From Capsicum annuum (Eukaryota > Streptophyta > Magnoliopsida > Solanales > Solanaceae), in contig NC_061120.1 in assembly GCF_002878395.1 (NCBI RefSeq), positions 118,966,481-119,030,480 on the forward strand: a DNA stretch of 64,000 nucleotides. Reading direction: 5' to 3'. Made by a program: the position numbers and the translations under genes. The stretch's first letter is position 1. Each line of letters opens with the position of its first letter. Positions 33,139 through 45,813 of the stretch are shown one piece after another. The notes beneath the pieces are model-generated. The model saw only the letters and a program-made list of their open reading frames with translations. It was not told the DNA's origin and did no database searches.

Positions 33139-34997
33139 ATAGTGTTTATTCATGGACTCTTTTCTTCCATGAAGCCCAAGAATCCCTTTTCTAAATTCAA
33201 GTTTATGAATTTTCTTATGAATTTCATGATTGGGCTACTCTTGTTCATGTGGATACTGAAAAATTGAATTCTACTCCATGTTGGGTGATAAATTCTATGT
33301 GGGTTAAATTATTATAGATATAAATTCATGCAAACCTATGACTAAACCCTTTAATAATGAAATTAGAATTGAACCATGATGTTTAATTATTGTACAATGA
33401 TGTTTACATGTACCATGCCTACAATACGTTTGATTAAATGCCTAGATGAAGGAAAAGTTCCAAACTAGCATGATACCATGAAATCCCTATGTATGTACAA
33501 GCTATACTTATCACATGTTTTGATGAAATGCTTCTATCAATTTATTATGGATTATGATGATAGTTATATGATCAAGTAATTTATGCTTGGTCAGTTTCCT
33601 TCCATCGAGTCCTGGGGGTACTTATACCCAAAACATTAGCTGTGTGCCTAGAGCCATGTCATATTTTCAGTTACTCTCAGTGAAGCTATGAATACTTAGA
33701 GATCAGACAGTCTTATGACTAAGAAAATATCCATGATCTCATGAACTCAGCCAGTTTTTAGATATCAGTAGTATTCCATCACTCAACAAAATTCAATAAC
33801 TTAGCCCATGTCCAGTTCAGTAAATCATGTTCAGAGTCTATTCAGATGGGAGTAGGAATTACCATCGAGTGAACCCAAGGACGGAACACACACTATCAGA
33901 TGAGGGTGTGATTTCTAGAAGTCATCCTTGCGTTCTAGAACTATATAGCTAGCATATGTTGAGAAATCAACACTATCTGATAAGGGTTGATGAGGTGGAT
34001 AAGTACTGTCAGATAAGGGCCCCACCATTCTCTTTTAGGGATACTATCAGATGAGGGTTGCCCATAGCTTGTCCTTACTAGTGGCGCGGTATTGGTACCC
34101 TTCCAATTGGGGTTACAGATTGGACCCCAACTCAACCATAATGGCATATCAAGGGCATGTCAGTTAGATAATTACTTTCCACAGTTTCATATTATAAAAT
34201 CAGGACTGTCAGATATAGTCAATCGGTATAGTAATAGAACTCAGATGGTTCTTCAGATTGTAGGACTATTAGATACAGGCAACTTAAATACAGTATGAAA
34301 CTCAGATAGTTCCATCAAATTTAGGACTGTCAGATACAGTTAGTCATATTATCAGTTATATTCAGATTCAGTAATCATGTTATGAAGGTATTAGTGTCAG
34401 TTGTTATGTATCATGTATGTATTTTCACACTCATGATAGTTAGTCAGTTATTATTATTGTTCATGCATATAAACCCCATGCATCCAGACTACCTCATATG
34501 CATACCAGTATATTCAAAGTACTGACGCATTTGCACTATGGTGTATTATACCGTAGGTTCAGAGACACGAGCTCCAGAGCAACAGTAGATTCTAGATATC
34601 CATAGACAGAGTTAGAAGTGAGTCCTCATCTTTTGAGGACATGATTATTTCTTTATTATCTCATTAATCAGTTTATTAGTTAGAGTTAGTTGGGAATATG
34701 TCCAATCAACTTCTTACTCTGATAGTTCAGTCAGTTAGAGGCTTTCTAGACTATCATGTTTCAGACTTTAGTATGTTAAGTTTATTTTTGGGTATTCTAT
34801 TACACAACACAGATGTTATATCATTTAGATCATGTTCAGTATTGAACCTTATGGCCTTTTAGTGCATATTTTTGTAGTATTATGTCATATTATACAGTGT
34901 ACAGGTACAGATATCAGTCATGGATTAGCTTGTTGTCCTTCGGGGTCATGATCACCATGTAGTATTCCGAGCACCAGGCTCGGGGCGTTACATAAAG

Positions 34998-35098
34998 TGT
35001 CTCTCCAGTAAGAATAGAGGTAAGTACACTTGAAGGTAATTTGAAGATTGATATTCAGTCCATAGGATTAGACATGAAAGTATGATTTTTTTTTAACC
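34998..35098 (+). other. Short spacer before Copia remnant
   Basis: Follows the right TAAAG copy. May be more of the Copia integrase (a readable LDMKV fragment), too damaged to call. Confidence 0.3.
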
Positions 35099-35640
35099 CC
35101 ATAGCATAATAGTGTAGCTGAAAGAATGAATCACACCATTGTTAAGAAGGTTAAAAGCATGCTCAGAATAATTATTGTGTTTAAGTCTCTAGGATAAAGT
35201 ATTTTACGAAGCATGTTATATCATCAATTGTAGTATGTTAGTTTAATTGGTGTTTGACATCTAAAAGGGATTTTGGACCAAACAAAAAGGTATTCTACTC
35301 ATATTTGAATGTGTTAGATTATAGAGCTTTTGCACATCTACCAAAAGAGTAAAAAATAAAGCTAGATGAGGAATTTTTTCCTTGTATACTCATCGAATAT
35401 TAAGATAAAACCTTTGTTACGAACTTTGGGATAGATGTAATATTTTAAGAAAGTGAAGTTAAAACAATCAACGATCTAAGAGAAGTCCAAGAAAAAATGG
35501 TATAGTCCCTAACCTTGTTACCATTTATTCTACTTCTAACTTTCCCACAAGTATAGAAAGTACCACCAGTACGGTTGTTGAGTTGGGCTAGCAACTTTGT
35601 GATTATAACGATCGAGTGGAGTAAGAAGAAAAACAACAAC
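35099..35640 (+). pseudogene. Ty1/Copia integrase end and linker remnant
   Basis: Plus strand. NSVAERMNHTIVKKVKSMLR at 35108-35170 is the Copia integrase motif that carries the catalytic Glu (S-V-A-E-R). After a frameshift come EACYIIN and YSYLNVLDYRAFAHLPKE (the usual YSHLKVFGCxAFAHVPKE), then KLDEEFFPCILIEY for the IFVGY motif, to about 35430. A polar linker follows. The first integrase domain, RT and RNase H are absent. This is the only Copia-class coding remnant in the window. Confidence 0.75.
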
Positions 35641-36130
35641 AATAATCTCAATGGATAAAGATATCAAAAAGTTAAAGGGTAAAGTAATTCAAAACCCTTT
35701 CTTAGAGTATGTCATCATAGATGATGGGGGAGGAAAAAGCCTTACAGATTTGTTGTCCCATCCAATAAACAATAAGTGGTTGAAATCCACACAAGAAGAT
35801 ACAAAGTCTTTGCAATAAAAGTTCACATGCAAACATATTGAATTTTGAATAGGTAGGAGGCCATTTAAGTCATCAGGATCCAATTTCTTAGGTCATGATG
35901 GCACATACTATAACCCACCAGTCGGTAAGCGAACTTAGAGTCTTGAACAACTAGTAATGGACTAACAAAGGAAATGAATGAAAAACGTAAAATGTAGTCC
36001 CAAAACTTGGTGAAGTTAGTACAAGAGCTTCTAACATAAAAAGAGTACAAAGTGAAATACAGGGTGAATATAAGTACAAGTTGTATCAAAATACAATATA
36101 GAGATCAATATAATCCATAACAGGAAGATT
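35641..36130 (-). repeat. Dispersed-repeat end (TCATGACC family), minus strand
   Basis: Minus strand carries GTGCCATCATGACCTAAG and AAATTGGATCCTGATGAC, the same marks as 30006 and 30498 in plus orientation. Frames at 35445, 35689 and 35865 are chance. Confidence 0.35.
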
Positions 36131-36456
36131 AGTAATACTCTAAATTCCAGGAGCTCACCCCAAATCTCAAATCCATTGTTGCTCTGCACGACGCACATAA
36201 CAATGGTGAGAACTCATACTATGATCTGCAAGCTTTGAAAGTGTAGTTTGAATATCAAACATATGGTATTCAGTAGGCATTGGTCAAATGAGCTCTAAAG
36301 ATAATGCAAACATAATTCATATGTAAATTAAGAGTATAAAATACTACCAACTAACAGGGAAGCTAAATATGATAATACTACCGGAGCAATGAGGGGAAAT
36401 TATCCTATTATGTTAGTAATTAGGGTCTAAAGTGCAATATTGTATATCACTAGCCA

Positions 36457-36476
36457 ATATATATATATATATATAT
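36457..36476. repeat. (AT)n microsatellite
   Basis: Twenty bases of uninterrupted AT. Confidence 0.95.
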
Positions 36477-36791
36477 GAAGATCAAAAGAAGGTTATATAA
36501 TAGTACACAAGTCAATGAATACATATACGACATGAATAGGAAAAGAAGAGAGATATATATGATAATACCATACATGCATATATATATATATGATTACTCA
36601 AGTTAGTGACCTAATATCTCAAGGCATCCTAAGAAATTAGGAAAGCTAGTGTTAGCATAATCAGAGTTCCTAACCATAATGTCTAACCATGAGGTAACTA
36701 TCCATAATGTAATTTACCATAAAAGGAAAGGAATAAGAATCATACCTCCAACCTAAGTACAAGTCCATAAAAATCCTTCCAAAAACTAACC

Positions 36792-36811
36792 ATAATAATA
36801 ATAATAATAAT
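36792..36811. repeat. (ATA)n microsatellite
   Basis: About 6.7 uninterrupted units of ATA. Confidence 0.95.
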
Positions 36812-37586
36812 GTAATCGATTAGTTTGGACAAACAATACCAAACTAGTCCCCATAAACTCAAAAGATTTAATCAACACTCGTTAAATAATAAACATTGCC
36901 TATACCAATACAAGTCTCCATAAGGATAATAGACATAAGAACCAAACAATATACTGGTGAAATGTAATATATATGAATGGATGAATAACTGCAACGTGTA
37001 TCCATTATACAATAACTGATCCAAAATTCCATAACATACCAAATGCATGCACCTCCTCTAGCTTAGAAACTTACAAATACATGACCTAGGACCACCTTTC
37101 TTTTCTAACATTATGTCTCACAGATGAAGGGGCTCCAAGGGTACTCAAGAATATCTATATATACTTACCTGGTACCAATCCAGGATCTTCAATCATTATG
37201 ATATCTACTCCATGTTGTACCAGAGATATGTATATATAATAAGTGCACAAACTCGAACCATGGACAAAAAGTGTAAGTTTATAAATCTATTGCCAAAGAT
37301 CAACTCTAGGATTAAATTGGTATCATAGAGTAGAAAGGGTCGAAGTCTCCCGATCAAGATAATAGTGGTAAAAGAGTGGATAATTCATATACCAAAATCA
37401 ATCTCGATCTAGTACCTAAAAAATCATCTTTAGTTCTACAAGCTCAAAAACTATTAAATAAGGTGGTACAATTCCCATAATAAAAGAATCAGCTTAAAAA
37501 AATAAGTCCCTTTTTAAAAATAATAGTGAAATCATGGTTTTGTTTGGAATTGTACCTCTAAGTAATAATGAATGCACATAAAAATA

Positions 37587-37646
37587 TGCATCAAATGATA
37601 TCATCACCAATATCCATGCATCAAATGATATCATCACCAATATCCA
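37587..37646. repeat. Perfect 30-bp tandem duplication
   Basis: The unit beginning TGCATCAAATGATATCATCA occurs twice with no mismatch. Its ATGATATCAT core is palindromic. Confidence 0.95.
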
Positions 37647-37726
37647 AATGATATATCCATTATCGCGTATGAATCCATAAGTAGGATTCTGCTCTTATCT
37701 AAGGGTAGAATACTTCCCTGGAGTTC

Positions 37727-38263
37727 TGATAAAAGTGAGAGTGCCTCATGTTAAAGATTCAGAGATAAATAAGAATATTGTGACCCCTTACGAGGAAAAT
37801 TAAAGAACACAGATGCATCATGTAGAGTTTTGGTCTTTTGGGTCACTTTTGGGCCCAAGTTGTATTTAGAGTCAATTTTAGGCTGAAGTTGTAATAAAGG
37901 ACTTTTGTCCTATAAATATCTAGGACTCTTCATTTTAGGCTTAGATGATTTTGAATGTAAGTTGATATTTAATAGTGTTTTTATTGAAACTTATTGGGAG
38001 TTTCTTTGGTTGTTGAGAATTGTGGGTGCTTGGTAATCCATTTTTATTGTGTCCTCGTAAGAGATGTTGGTGTTATTTGTAATGTATAGGAAGGTAGTAG
38101 GGTTTAATGTGCCTTTTGGTTGTCCTCTCTTTATCGGTTTTTGTCAATCGATCTATCTTTTAATTTATCATTCTATTTCTTCATTTTCTTATTTTGTGCT
38201 TTCGTATTTAGTGTTTTCCTTTGTTTCAATGTCATTTCAATTTTCATATGTTATATTGTATCA
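37727..38263 (+). repeat. 5' LTR of E8, 537 bp
   Basis: Starts TGATAAAAGTGAGAGTGC and ends TTGTATCA. The 3' LTR (55906) matches except for a deletion of about 225 bases after GAGAGTGC. A TATA box (TATAAATA, 37911-37918) lies in the part deleted from the 3' copy. The ends resemble the E4 family (TGATA/TATCA). Frames 38064 and 38120 are poly-T artefacts. Confidence 0.85.
37911..37918 (+). promoter_or_regulatory. TATA box of E8 5' LTR
   Basis: TATAAATA within GTCCTATAAATATCTAGG. Confidence 0.6.
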
Positions 38264-38265
38264 TT

Positions 38266-38279
38266 TGGTATCATATCCA
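38266..38279 (+). promoter_or_regulatory. Primer-binding site of E8
   Basis: TGGTATCATATCC two bases after the LTR end; initiator-Met tRNA type. Confidence 0.75.
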
Positions 38280-39551
38280 AGATTAATTTCATTCCCATAA
38301 AGTCAATCTATGGTGTCATTTTGTTGAAAATTTGAAAAATCACAAAAAAATTCATTATTCTCATTTTTGTCCTTAGGTCAAATTTTGAGTTTTTAATTTT
38401 TGTGTTTTCTTATGTTGTTAGTTTTATATTCTTGTTCCCTAATACTATTAGAGTCTAAATATTAAATTTGAGCTTAATTGGAGTTGATTTGAAGGTTCTA
38501 CTATTGATGAGTTGAGCTTACAGAAATTTCAAAATGGGTCTTCAAATTTAAGAATTTTGGGTTGAAATTGAGGGTTAAGAAGTATTGGTGTTTGTTACCC
38601 ATACAAAAAGTATCTAGATTTCAAATTTGGCGTGATTCTGAGTTGAAATGAGTTAGTTGGGTTTTTGAAATCTTCATCTTTGTTCTTAATATTCTTGGTG
38701 AAGGAGATGAAGAAGGAAGAAAGTACACTTTGATCCAAAAACATTGGTACAAATCTTGCGAAAGGTATTTTTCGACCCATAAAGAGTAAATACGAGGTGA
38801 AGTGGGCCCCAAAAGTCATAGAATCAAAGAAATCAACCTTGGGACGTGAAATCTAATTTGACCCTGATCTAGTTGAGGTTGAGGAGTTATCAGTCTAGTC
38901 ATCAAGTAGGTGATGACCTGTCACTCTAGTCGTCAACTAGTTGATGACTTATAATCCTATTTATCACCTAAGGCAACCTTCAAATCCTATATTGCTTAGA
39001 GGTGACGACTACCAACAAGTCGTCAACTCAGTGACATGCTATCAACCTAGTCATCAACATAGTGACAATCTATCAACCTAATTCACCATCTATAATTCTT
39101 AGAGGTGACAACTACCAAAAATTCATTAATCTAGTCATCAACTAGGTGAATAGTCATCAATTTAGTCGTCAACTAGGTGATAAGTCATCAACTTAGTCGT
39201 CATCTAAAGATAGCCTAAACCCCTCTTCTGCCTAAGGTTGTAAACAAGGTTGACAAGTTATCAACCAAGTGATGACTACCTTTCTATTCATCAACCTAGT
39301 CATCAACTTGGGTAAAATTTTATTAAGCTCCCTTTTGAATTTTAGTTTCATCTCCTGGATTCTCAATCATCATTTTTTTTATTCTTATAAATATTAATAT
39401 CTAGTAATCACTCTACTTAGTTGTGATTAGTTCTTATTTCTTGTCCTTTTTATATGTGTGTTTTTCTCGTTTAGTTCTTAGTTCATTTCTTTGTTTCTAG
39501 TCTTTAGTTTTAATTAGTTATTTAAATCTTCTCTCAACTAGAATCCATTAT
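38280..39551 (+). other. E8 untranslated leader, first part
   Basis: Long leader between primer site and gag. It holds the GTCATC minisatellite (38882-39311). The frames at 38595-38819 and 38621-38812 on the minus strand are unrelated to any family I know. It is broken at 39551 by E7 and resumes at 54052. Confidence 0.6.
38882..39311. repeat. GTCATC/GTCGTC minisatellite in E8 leader
   Basis: About ten degenerate copies of a 27-33 base word such as TAGTCGTCAACTAGGTGATG, in both near-direct and hairpin-forming arrangement. A higher-order repeat of about 103 bases is visible (CTTAGAGGTGACGACTACCA at 38995 and its variant at 39098). Confidence 0.75.
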
Positions 39552-42500
39552 TGTCAAGACCCAAGACTACCTTTTAGTCATAACACGGTACTTGAAACCA
39601 CAAGTGATCCCAAGACAACCCATGAACTGGCATGATACTTGAGCAACTAATTTAGAATATATTAAATATATAGTTTTACTATGCGGAAAGATAATTATAA
39701 TGAAAGATGAATAAATAGGTAACAGATAAAGTTTACAATCTGATAAAACTTAAGAGAGAACTGAAATTTATATTTCATTACCCTGATTGAATATCTATGA
39801 AGCCTCTACGGCTCTACTATGCTGACTAAAGATAGCTAGGACATGCCTCCAATTACTACAAATCAATACATATGAATAATTAAATACAACACAACACATA
39901 AACTAAAACTAACTGGAGTTCTCGAAATAGGAGAACTCACTACCTGCTAGCTGAAAGTTGTAACTTGTCTGACCCTAGTTTAAGAGCTATATATGGTACC
40001 TACATTATGAAGGATGTAGCCACAAATGCATATATGTGGTCAGTACATTGGAATGTACTGAGTATATGGAGACATGCACTAAATTATAAAAATATTTCAA
40101 ACATGCTATAAAACTGAGGATATAAGTTATTTGTTGAAATATACATTTGAAACATGACTATACATGAAAATTGTAAATCATAGAGAATTTATAAATCATG
40201 AGATGAATATAATTTTGTAAGCTAGGAGATGGTAGAAATACAAATATTGTAAGTTATTCTTTTGTGGGGCTAAAAATGCTGTAAAGGTTGTACTGAGGAT
40301 AACATATGAATACTGGATCTGAAACTATGTAGTGGGAACCAACTTAACTCAAGGATGTGAATATACAAACATACCAGGCCTGAATGAATAAACATACAAA
40401 ACCAACATAACATGTATTAAGTAGATCTGATTAGCTGGATGACTGATGCCTATATGACTGAGCAACTAAAATCTAAGTAAAGAGATAACTAACATCTGTA
40501 GGATGAGTAGCGGATATATGAATACTGATGAACTGATATCTGAATACTAAATAAATTACATCTGAATACTGCTTAGATAATGTTTCGATTGGATAAAATG
40601 CATTGGGTACTGTGCATATGAGATTAGGACTAACTGAACAACATTAGAAAATTGAGCAAGGATACATAAACATATAATATCTGAGAATGCAAGACCAAGA
40701 ATAAATTTGTATTGACATATACCTGTAATCTAAAATACTTAAAACTTTATTACTTAATAAATAAAAATCTATAAACTTGGTGAACAAACCTAAACTGAGA
40801 ATACACTGAATGATGTACTGAGATCGTGGGAGGTATCATCTAACCAACATACCCCATTCTAAGCTAATATGGATCCAACTTGTAACCCTAATTAGAAGGA
40901 TGTCAGTACCATGCCACGGGTACTAACACTGGTTGTATGAATCCACTAAACTGATGTCCCAAAGGACTACAGTGTCAAGCCTAAACTGACAGGTGACCCC
41001 TGAGAGGAAGTCAAGCCTAAACTGATGGGTGACTCTTCATATCCTATTCTGAATAGGTAGTTCTAGATTACAAGGGCTGCTACTAATGACTCTGCCTCAC
41101 TGAAGGGGAAGCTGCCATCCCTGTAATCACTCAGTGCTAAATCCTACTCCCAAATAAACTGACACTAAAATCATGAACTAGTGTTTGCACTGATGTCTGA
41201 TATACTCAAACATATATTCTGAAAACTGACAGTGCATCCATAATCTGAAGTAACCTTGATCATGTAAAATAATATCTTTAACATAGAGTAAAAGTGGTGA
41301 GTTTGGTCTAAAAATGATAATATGAAAATGAGAATAAAATCATGATTTTGATTGAATTGTTACTTGAAAAATAAACATGTAAAATAGTTTGGTAGCTGGT
41401 GTTCATAACCCACCAACACTGAATAATTATAAAATATGATATCAAACTTGAAATACTATAGTATGCAATCATAGTTCAAAGACCAAAAACAAGGATATTT
41501 CATCAATTAGGTAAGAGTCATAAGCTTGAACATGGGAATGCCTTAAATATGTGGAAGCAACATGATTACATGGCTAAATTAATAATTTGGAGACTTAACA
41601 TATAATTCTCTTGGGTAAAACATGGGAAATTGAAATTTAAAGAATGAGGAAATCAAATCTTCCATGGAATTATACATTGGTTAAATTGAATTTAAAACTA
41701 CCATGAAAAACATGAATTAAACCTTTCTTGAACATATAAAATACCATAGCAAACAAAACATTTCATAATTTACTTGAAAGAGAATGTTTTTGGGATCCAT
41801 GGGTGAAAGGGACCCATGAATGAATACCCCACATACCTCACTAGATCAATTCTTCAAGATTTCTTTAGCATTTCTTGAACTTAAATCTTGAATTCCTTAG
41901 TTTCTTGAGAATTGGGCTTGAATCTTGTTCTTGGGAAGGGAGGAGGGTTTTGAATTGTGACTTGAGTGATTTGGGTCTTAGGGAGTTGAAATATAGTGTT
42001 TCAAAAACCCTTATAATGATTAGGAGTGATTAGGGACTATTTCGGGGCCTAAAAAGACTTCAACGCCCTTGATTAAAGTCAAAACGGAGGACTTTTGGAA
42101 CTATGCAATCAACATGCGATACATCATCAATCGTACATCCCTTAAGTGGGTATCACATAGACAATTGAACATACCTTAAGTAGGTGTCTCATGGCCAATT
42201 TCACACTCTTTCCAATGGCCCTTTGCAATTGTTATTCCACGCATGACTTTCATATGACCATAACTTTTCACTCGGGTATCGGATTAAGGTGAAATTGGTA
42301 TCTTTAGAAAGATAATTCAATTATCTAAAATTTAGTGGGTGTTGATCTGAAAAATTCTACATAAATCAAAAGTTATACACATTCAAATTTGACCCTTGTA
42401 GAATCGAATAAATTTTTTTTACAGAATTAAAGGCTCGTAGCTCAACTTTGCTCTAAGTTATTCTTATGAACATTTTTCACCTCGATAGCACTTTACAAAC

Positions 42501-42609
42501 TAGGATAATGATAACAACACATGTATTCAAATACAAATCATGGGATTGGAGTTTACACATGTATAAATGAAGGATCTATTTCTAGCTCAAAAATGTAGGG
42601 TGTTACGTT
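39552..42609 (-). repeat. E7 3' LTR, 3058 bp
   Basis: The plus strand starts TGTCAAGACCCAAGACTACC and ends TGTAGGGTGTTACG. It aligns with 45814-46461 plus 51723-54051. U3 words (CCTTAAGTGGGTATCAC, CAATCGTACATCCCTTAAG type) lie near 42110-42210, and a donor-like GAG|GTATGT (minus strand) at 41837/41836. Confidence 0.8.
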
Positions 42610-44809
42610 ATCTCTCACTTTGAATCATTCATCCTCGAATGAGAATGGTTAGTCTAAGATTACTAAGGAAACAAAGATTATATTCTGAACATGCATAAAT
42701 TGGGACATGATTGCATAAATAATTCTGAGCATGATATATGAACTGAACTGATTTCATGAATACAAGCAATGACATGAGAATAGTTATAATACTGAGATAG
42801 AAATGAGAGAGTCAACTTATAGTAACCATTACCTCAAGCTGGTTCAAGTTTTGTGAAGAAAATATAAGAGGTTTCTGACATGAAAACTTGGTGTATTACA
42901 ACATCTCCCTCTTGGGATCATTTTTCCCCTGAATGATACTGACTTGGCTAAAATACTAAGGAAACACTGAGATGATGTACGGGGCACTTACGAATTGAAT
43001 CATGACTGAATATTAGTATTTGAAACATGATGCATGGACTAAAATGAATTCGCAACTTGCATGGACGTGAATGAATTACCTTATGAATAGGAAAGATGGA
43101 AAACCATGGGAACTTGTTTGTTTGAGTGCTAAACTAGATTGTTGGCTATACAGATTGAATCATATAAAAAGCATATTCTAAGTTTGAGTATTCCTTCAAA
43201 ACTATTTCTAAGAAGTTCCAATAACATTAGGGAGCAAAAGATCTTGGGCATGATCTGAATAAGGAATTGCAACATGGCTATAATTCTATAACATGGAATA
43301 TAGGCCTATGGTACATAAGCTAGAATTGTTATTCCTTAGACAATGCAACTGTTAACTTTCAAGCTTAGCCAGAATTCTCAAATACTCCCCCAACTATACT
43401 TTTTCTATTGAATATTATACTTCAATTGAGGCTACTTATAATCTTCACATGGCGTTAATACATCTATATACTAAAGTATGAGATGAACTAAATTCTCTTA
43501 CTATGATCAATCCTACTCAAATCTCCAAAGTGTACACATACTGATGTAATACTAGTCTGAACCACGAATGAAGTACCATATGCATTTTTACATCTTCACA
43601 TCTCAAGAATAATTTTTATTACCACTTTAACAACTACATTAAACCTCTTACTAGGAATTTACTAATGCACAATGCATTCATCAACTTATACACCTTCATG
43701 ATATTTAATCCTATCTTCATAACCACATATGAACTTCCAAACAAACACCCATAAAAGCATCTTTCTTATATTCTCTAATACCTCTATCAATAACAACTTT
43801 CTTGCACTATTCTTAAAATGACACACGTAGAATTCTCAACTTACCATGACATCTACTAAAAGCTTTGTCTCAATCTTTCTTCGACCTTATAGCCATAGAT
43901 AAAACAAGCATACAATAATTTTTCCTCTACAAGAACATTTACTCACTCCTGTCTAAACTATTAATCGTCAATTTTTTTCATCACCACAATCTGAATATTA
44001 AGGAAAGGTCTCTGAAAGGTTAGAATATGAGGATCTAAAGAATGAAAGAATACTTATACATAACTTTAACACTTAACTGAGGCTTGATGAATAGAGAATC
44101 AAGGCAAGATCTCATTAAAGAGATCTAAACTGAGGATATACATGACATGATCTGACTTTTGTTGATAATTAAGAGTGTAGAAAAAGTACCTAGAACTAAA
44201 GATATAGTAAATCATGAGTACATGAGTCATGAGATGCATGACCTGAGTTTGGAGTTCATGATTTCATCGAACATGATTCGTACAGCTAATCTAACTGGAA
44301 CTCCTTATACTACGGACTGGGAGCATACATGATTTTCTATAAAGTGCATGAATATGAGTTATGATCATGGAGCTAAATTTTAAGGCATGAGTAGATATCA
44401 TGATGACTTAAATACAACACTTTGCACTGAGATAATAATGTCTTGGGCATCATCCCCCTTTACTAAGGTTCTACAACATACAAACATCACTACTAGATTT
44501 TGAGAGCCTGACTTGGTTACTTGTTCTATCATCTCCCACTTAGCTTTAAGCTATCATTCTATGTTTGTAGTCACCTTTAATAAACTATATACTAAACTAC
44601 AAAAACTTTACTCTAGAGTCTGAGATATCACAATACACGTAAATAATATACTTATCCTAAAAGACCATATCTTAAAGCGTATTGAAAGACCCTATCTTAA
44701 AGCATAACACCCATTACTAAAACTTCCTTTTGAGATAGAACTCTTAGCTTTCTACAGCCCCAATAGACATCATATAATAACATAAATACTAACTTAGAAT
44801 TTTAAGGAG

Positions 44810-44881
44810 TATGACCACACCATGAGTTCATACCAACTAAAATTCTATGACCACACCATGAGTTCATACCAACTAGAATTC
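44810..44881. repeat. 36-bp tandem duplication
   Basis: Two copies of a unit starting TATGACCACACCATGAGTTC, with a single A/G difference. Confidence 0.9.
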
Positions 44882-45796
44882 CAACTCTTCTTTCTATTAG
44901 TTCAACCATCCACAATCAAACTTAGATTCTAACACGTAACATGGGTATTACCAAACTTTTAATGAACCATACTACTTCCATCATATCCTTATAATATCAT
45001 ATCTCTAAACTTGCATCTTTCTATAAACCATGAGAATTATAATTACACCAACTTACCCAACATCAACAACCATAACCCATACTTAGCTGGCAAGAACATC
45101 ACATGCTACATTACTAGCCTCATTAAAACTTATCAACTCAATGGTATTATCTAAGCACACACACTTCAAAAACTTAGAAATACCATAATCCCATATCACC
45201 TTCAAAAAACCTCTAAATAACACCTATGTTATCAATAACATATCATTTCGAATCAACAAACTTAGCACTATTTAAAGTCTACTTGTTCACTTTCATACAA
45301 CTAGCCCCATGGATACATAATCTACTAAATTTAGATAACACTATACCCACTTTACTACTATTAAAATTCTTGGTTCATGCTTCTAACTCTAGATCATACG
45401 CTATGATAAGATTCTGTGAAGGGACCTAAAAGCACATCTGACTATGTCTTAGTGCATATTTTCATAAACACGAATGAAATATTTCAAAATTTGAAACTTA
45501 AAAGCAATGGTGGCCTACTTTCAAGCCTGCATACAATCCCATAACTATTTATAAGGATTATCAGAGAAAGTTGTATCTATAGGAATTTGAGTTTCATTGT
45601 TTCTATTACCTTGAAAATAATGTAGTGTTGACATAAATGGAACTTGATGACAATTTGTATAAGTTTCTTAGAGAATATTTCTACTGCATAATCTGAGACA
45701 TAAAAGTAGGGAAATATTTCTTGAATACCATGTAGCCTCTCAAAGAAAAGTACAGACATCTCTGTACCATTTCACAAGATACCCTAGGACACTCGA

Positions 45797-45811
45797 ACTC
45801 TATAATATCAA
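45797..45811 (-). promoter_or_regulatory. Decayed primer-binding site of E7
   Basis: The minus strand reads ACTTGATATTATAGAG just inside the LTR, recognisable as CTTGGTATCAGAG with several changes. Confidence 0.5.
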
Positions 45812-45813
45812 GT

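Larger units (their letters stand above)
32488..34997 (+). mobile_element. Solo LTR of family E6 with TAAAG target duplication
   Basis: The LTR 32493-34992 (2500 bp) starts TGTAGCACCCC and ends GGGGCGTTACA. It is flanked by identical TAAAG at 32488-32492 and 34993-34997. It aligns with the LTRs at 46462 and 49593. A complete LTR with an intact duplication and no internal region is the product of LTR-LTR recombination. The overlapping frames at 32752-33024 on both strands lie in its CpG-word region and are not genes. Confidence 0.9.
36131..37721. other. AT-rich host or unassigned repeat DNA left of E8
   Basis: No coding motif. Contains simple repeats: (AT)n at 36457-36476 and 36578-36592, (ATA)n at 36792-36811, and a perfect 30-bp duplication at 37587-37646. 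It is the left flank of the E8 insertion. Confidence 0.4.
42610..45813 (-). pseudogene. E7 internal region, very decayed
   Basis: 42610-42900 resembles the 3' UTR of E3 elements. A second PPT/LTR-end-like motif (plus strand GTGTATTACAACATCTCCCTC) occurs at 42892-42912, so part of the 3' UTR and LTR end seems duplicated. Around 45090-45140 the minus strand resembles the RNase H to integrase linker of E3 (compare 12140-12190). No frame over 70 codons carries a clear motif, and gag, protease and RT could not be found in the remaining 700 bases before the primer site. It is either heavily deleted or too old to read. Confidence 0.4.

Noticed and set aside
38882..39311. Regularly spaced repeats resembling a CRISPR array
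   Set aside because: Repeats are degenerate, spacing is irregular, the spacers resemble the repeats, and the context is the leader of a plant retroelement.
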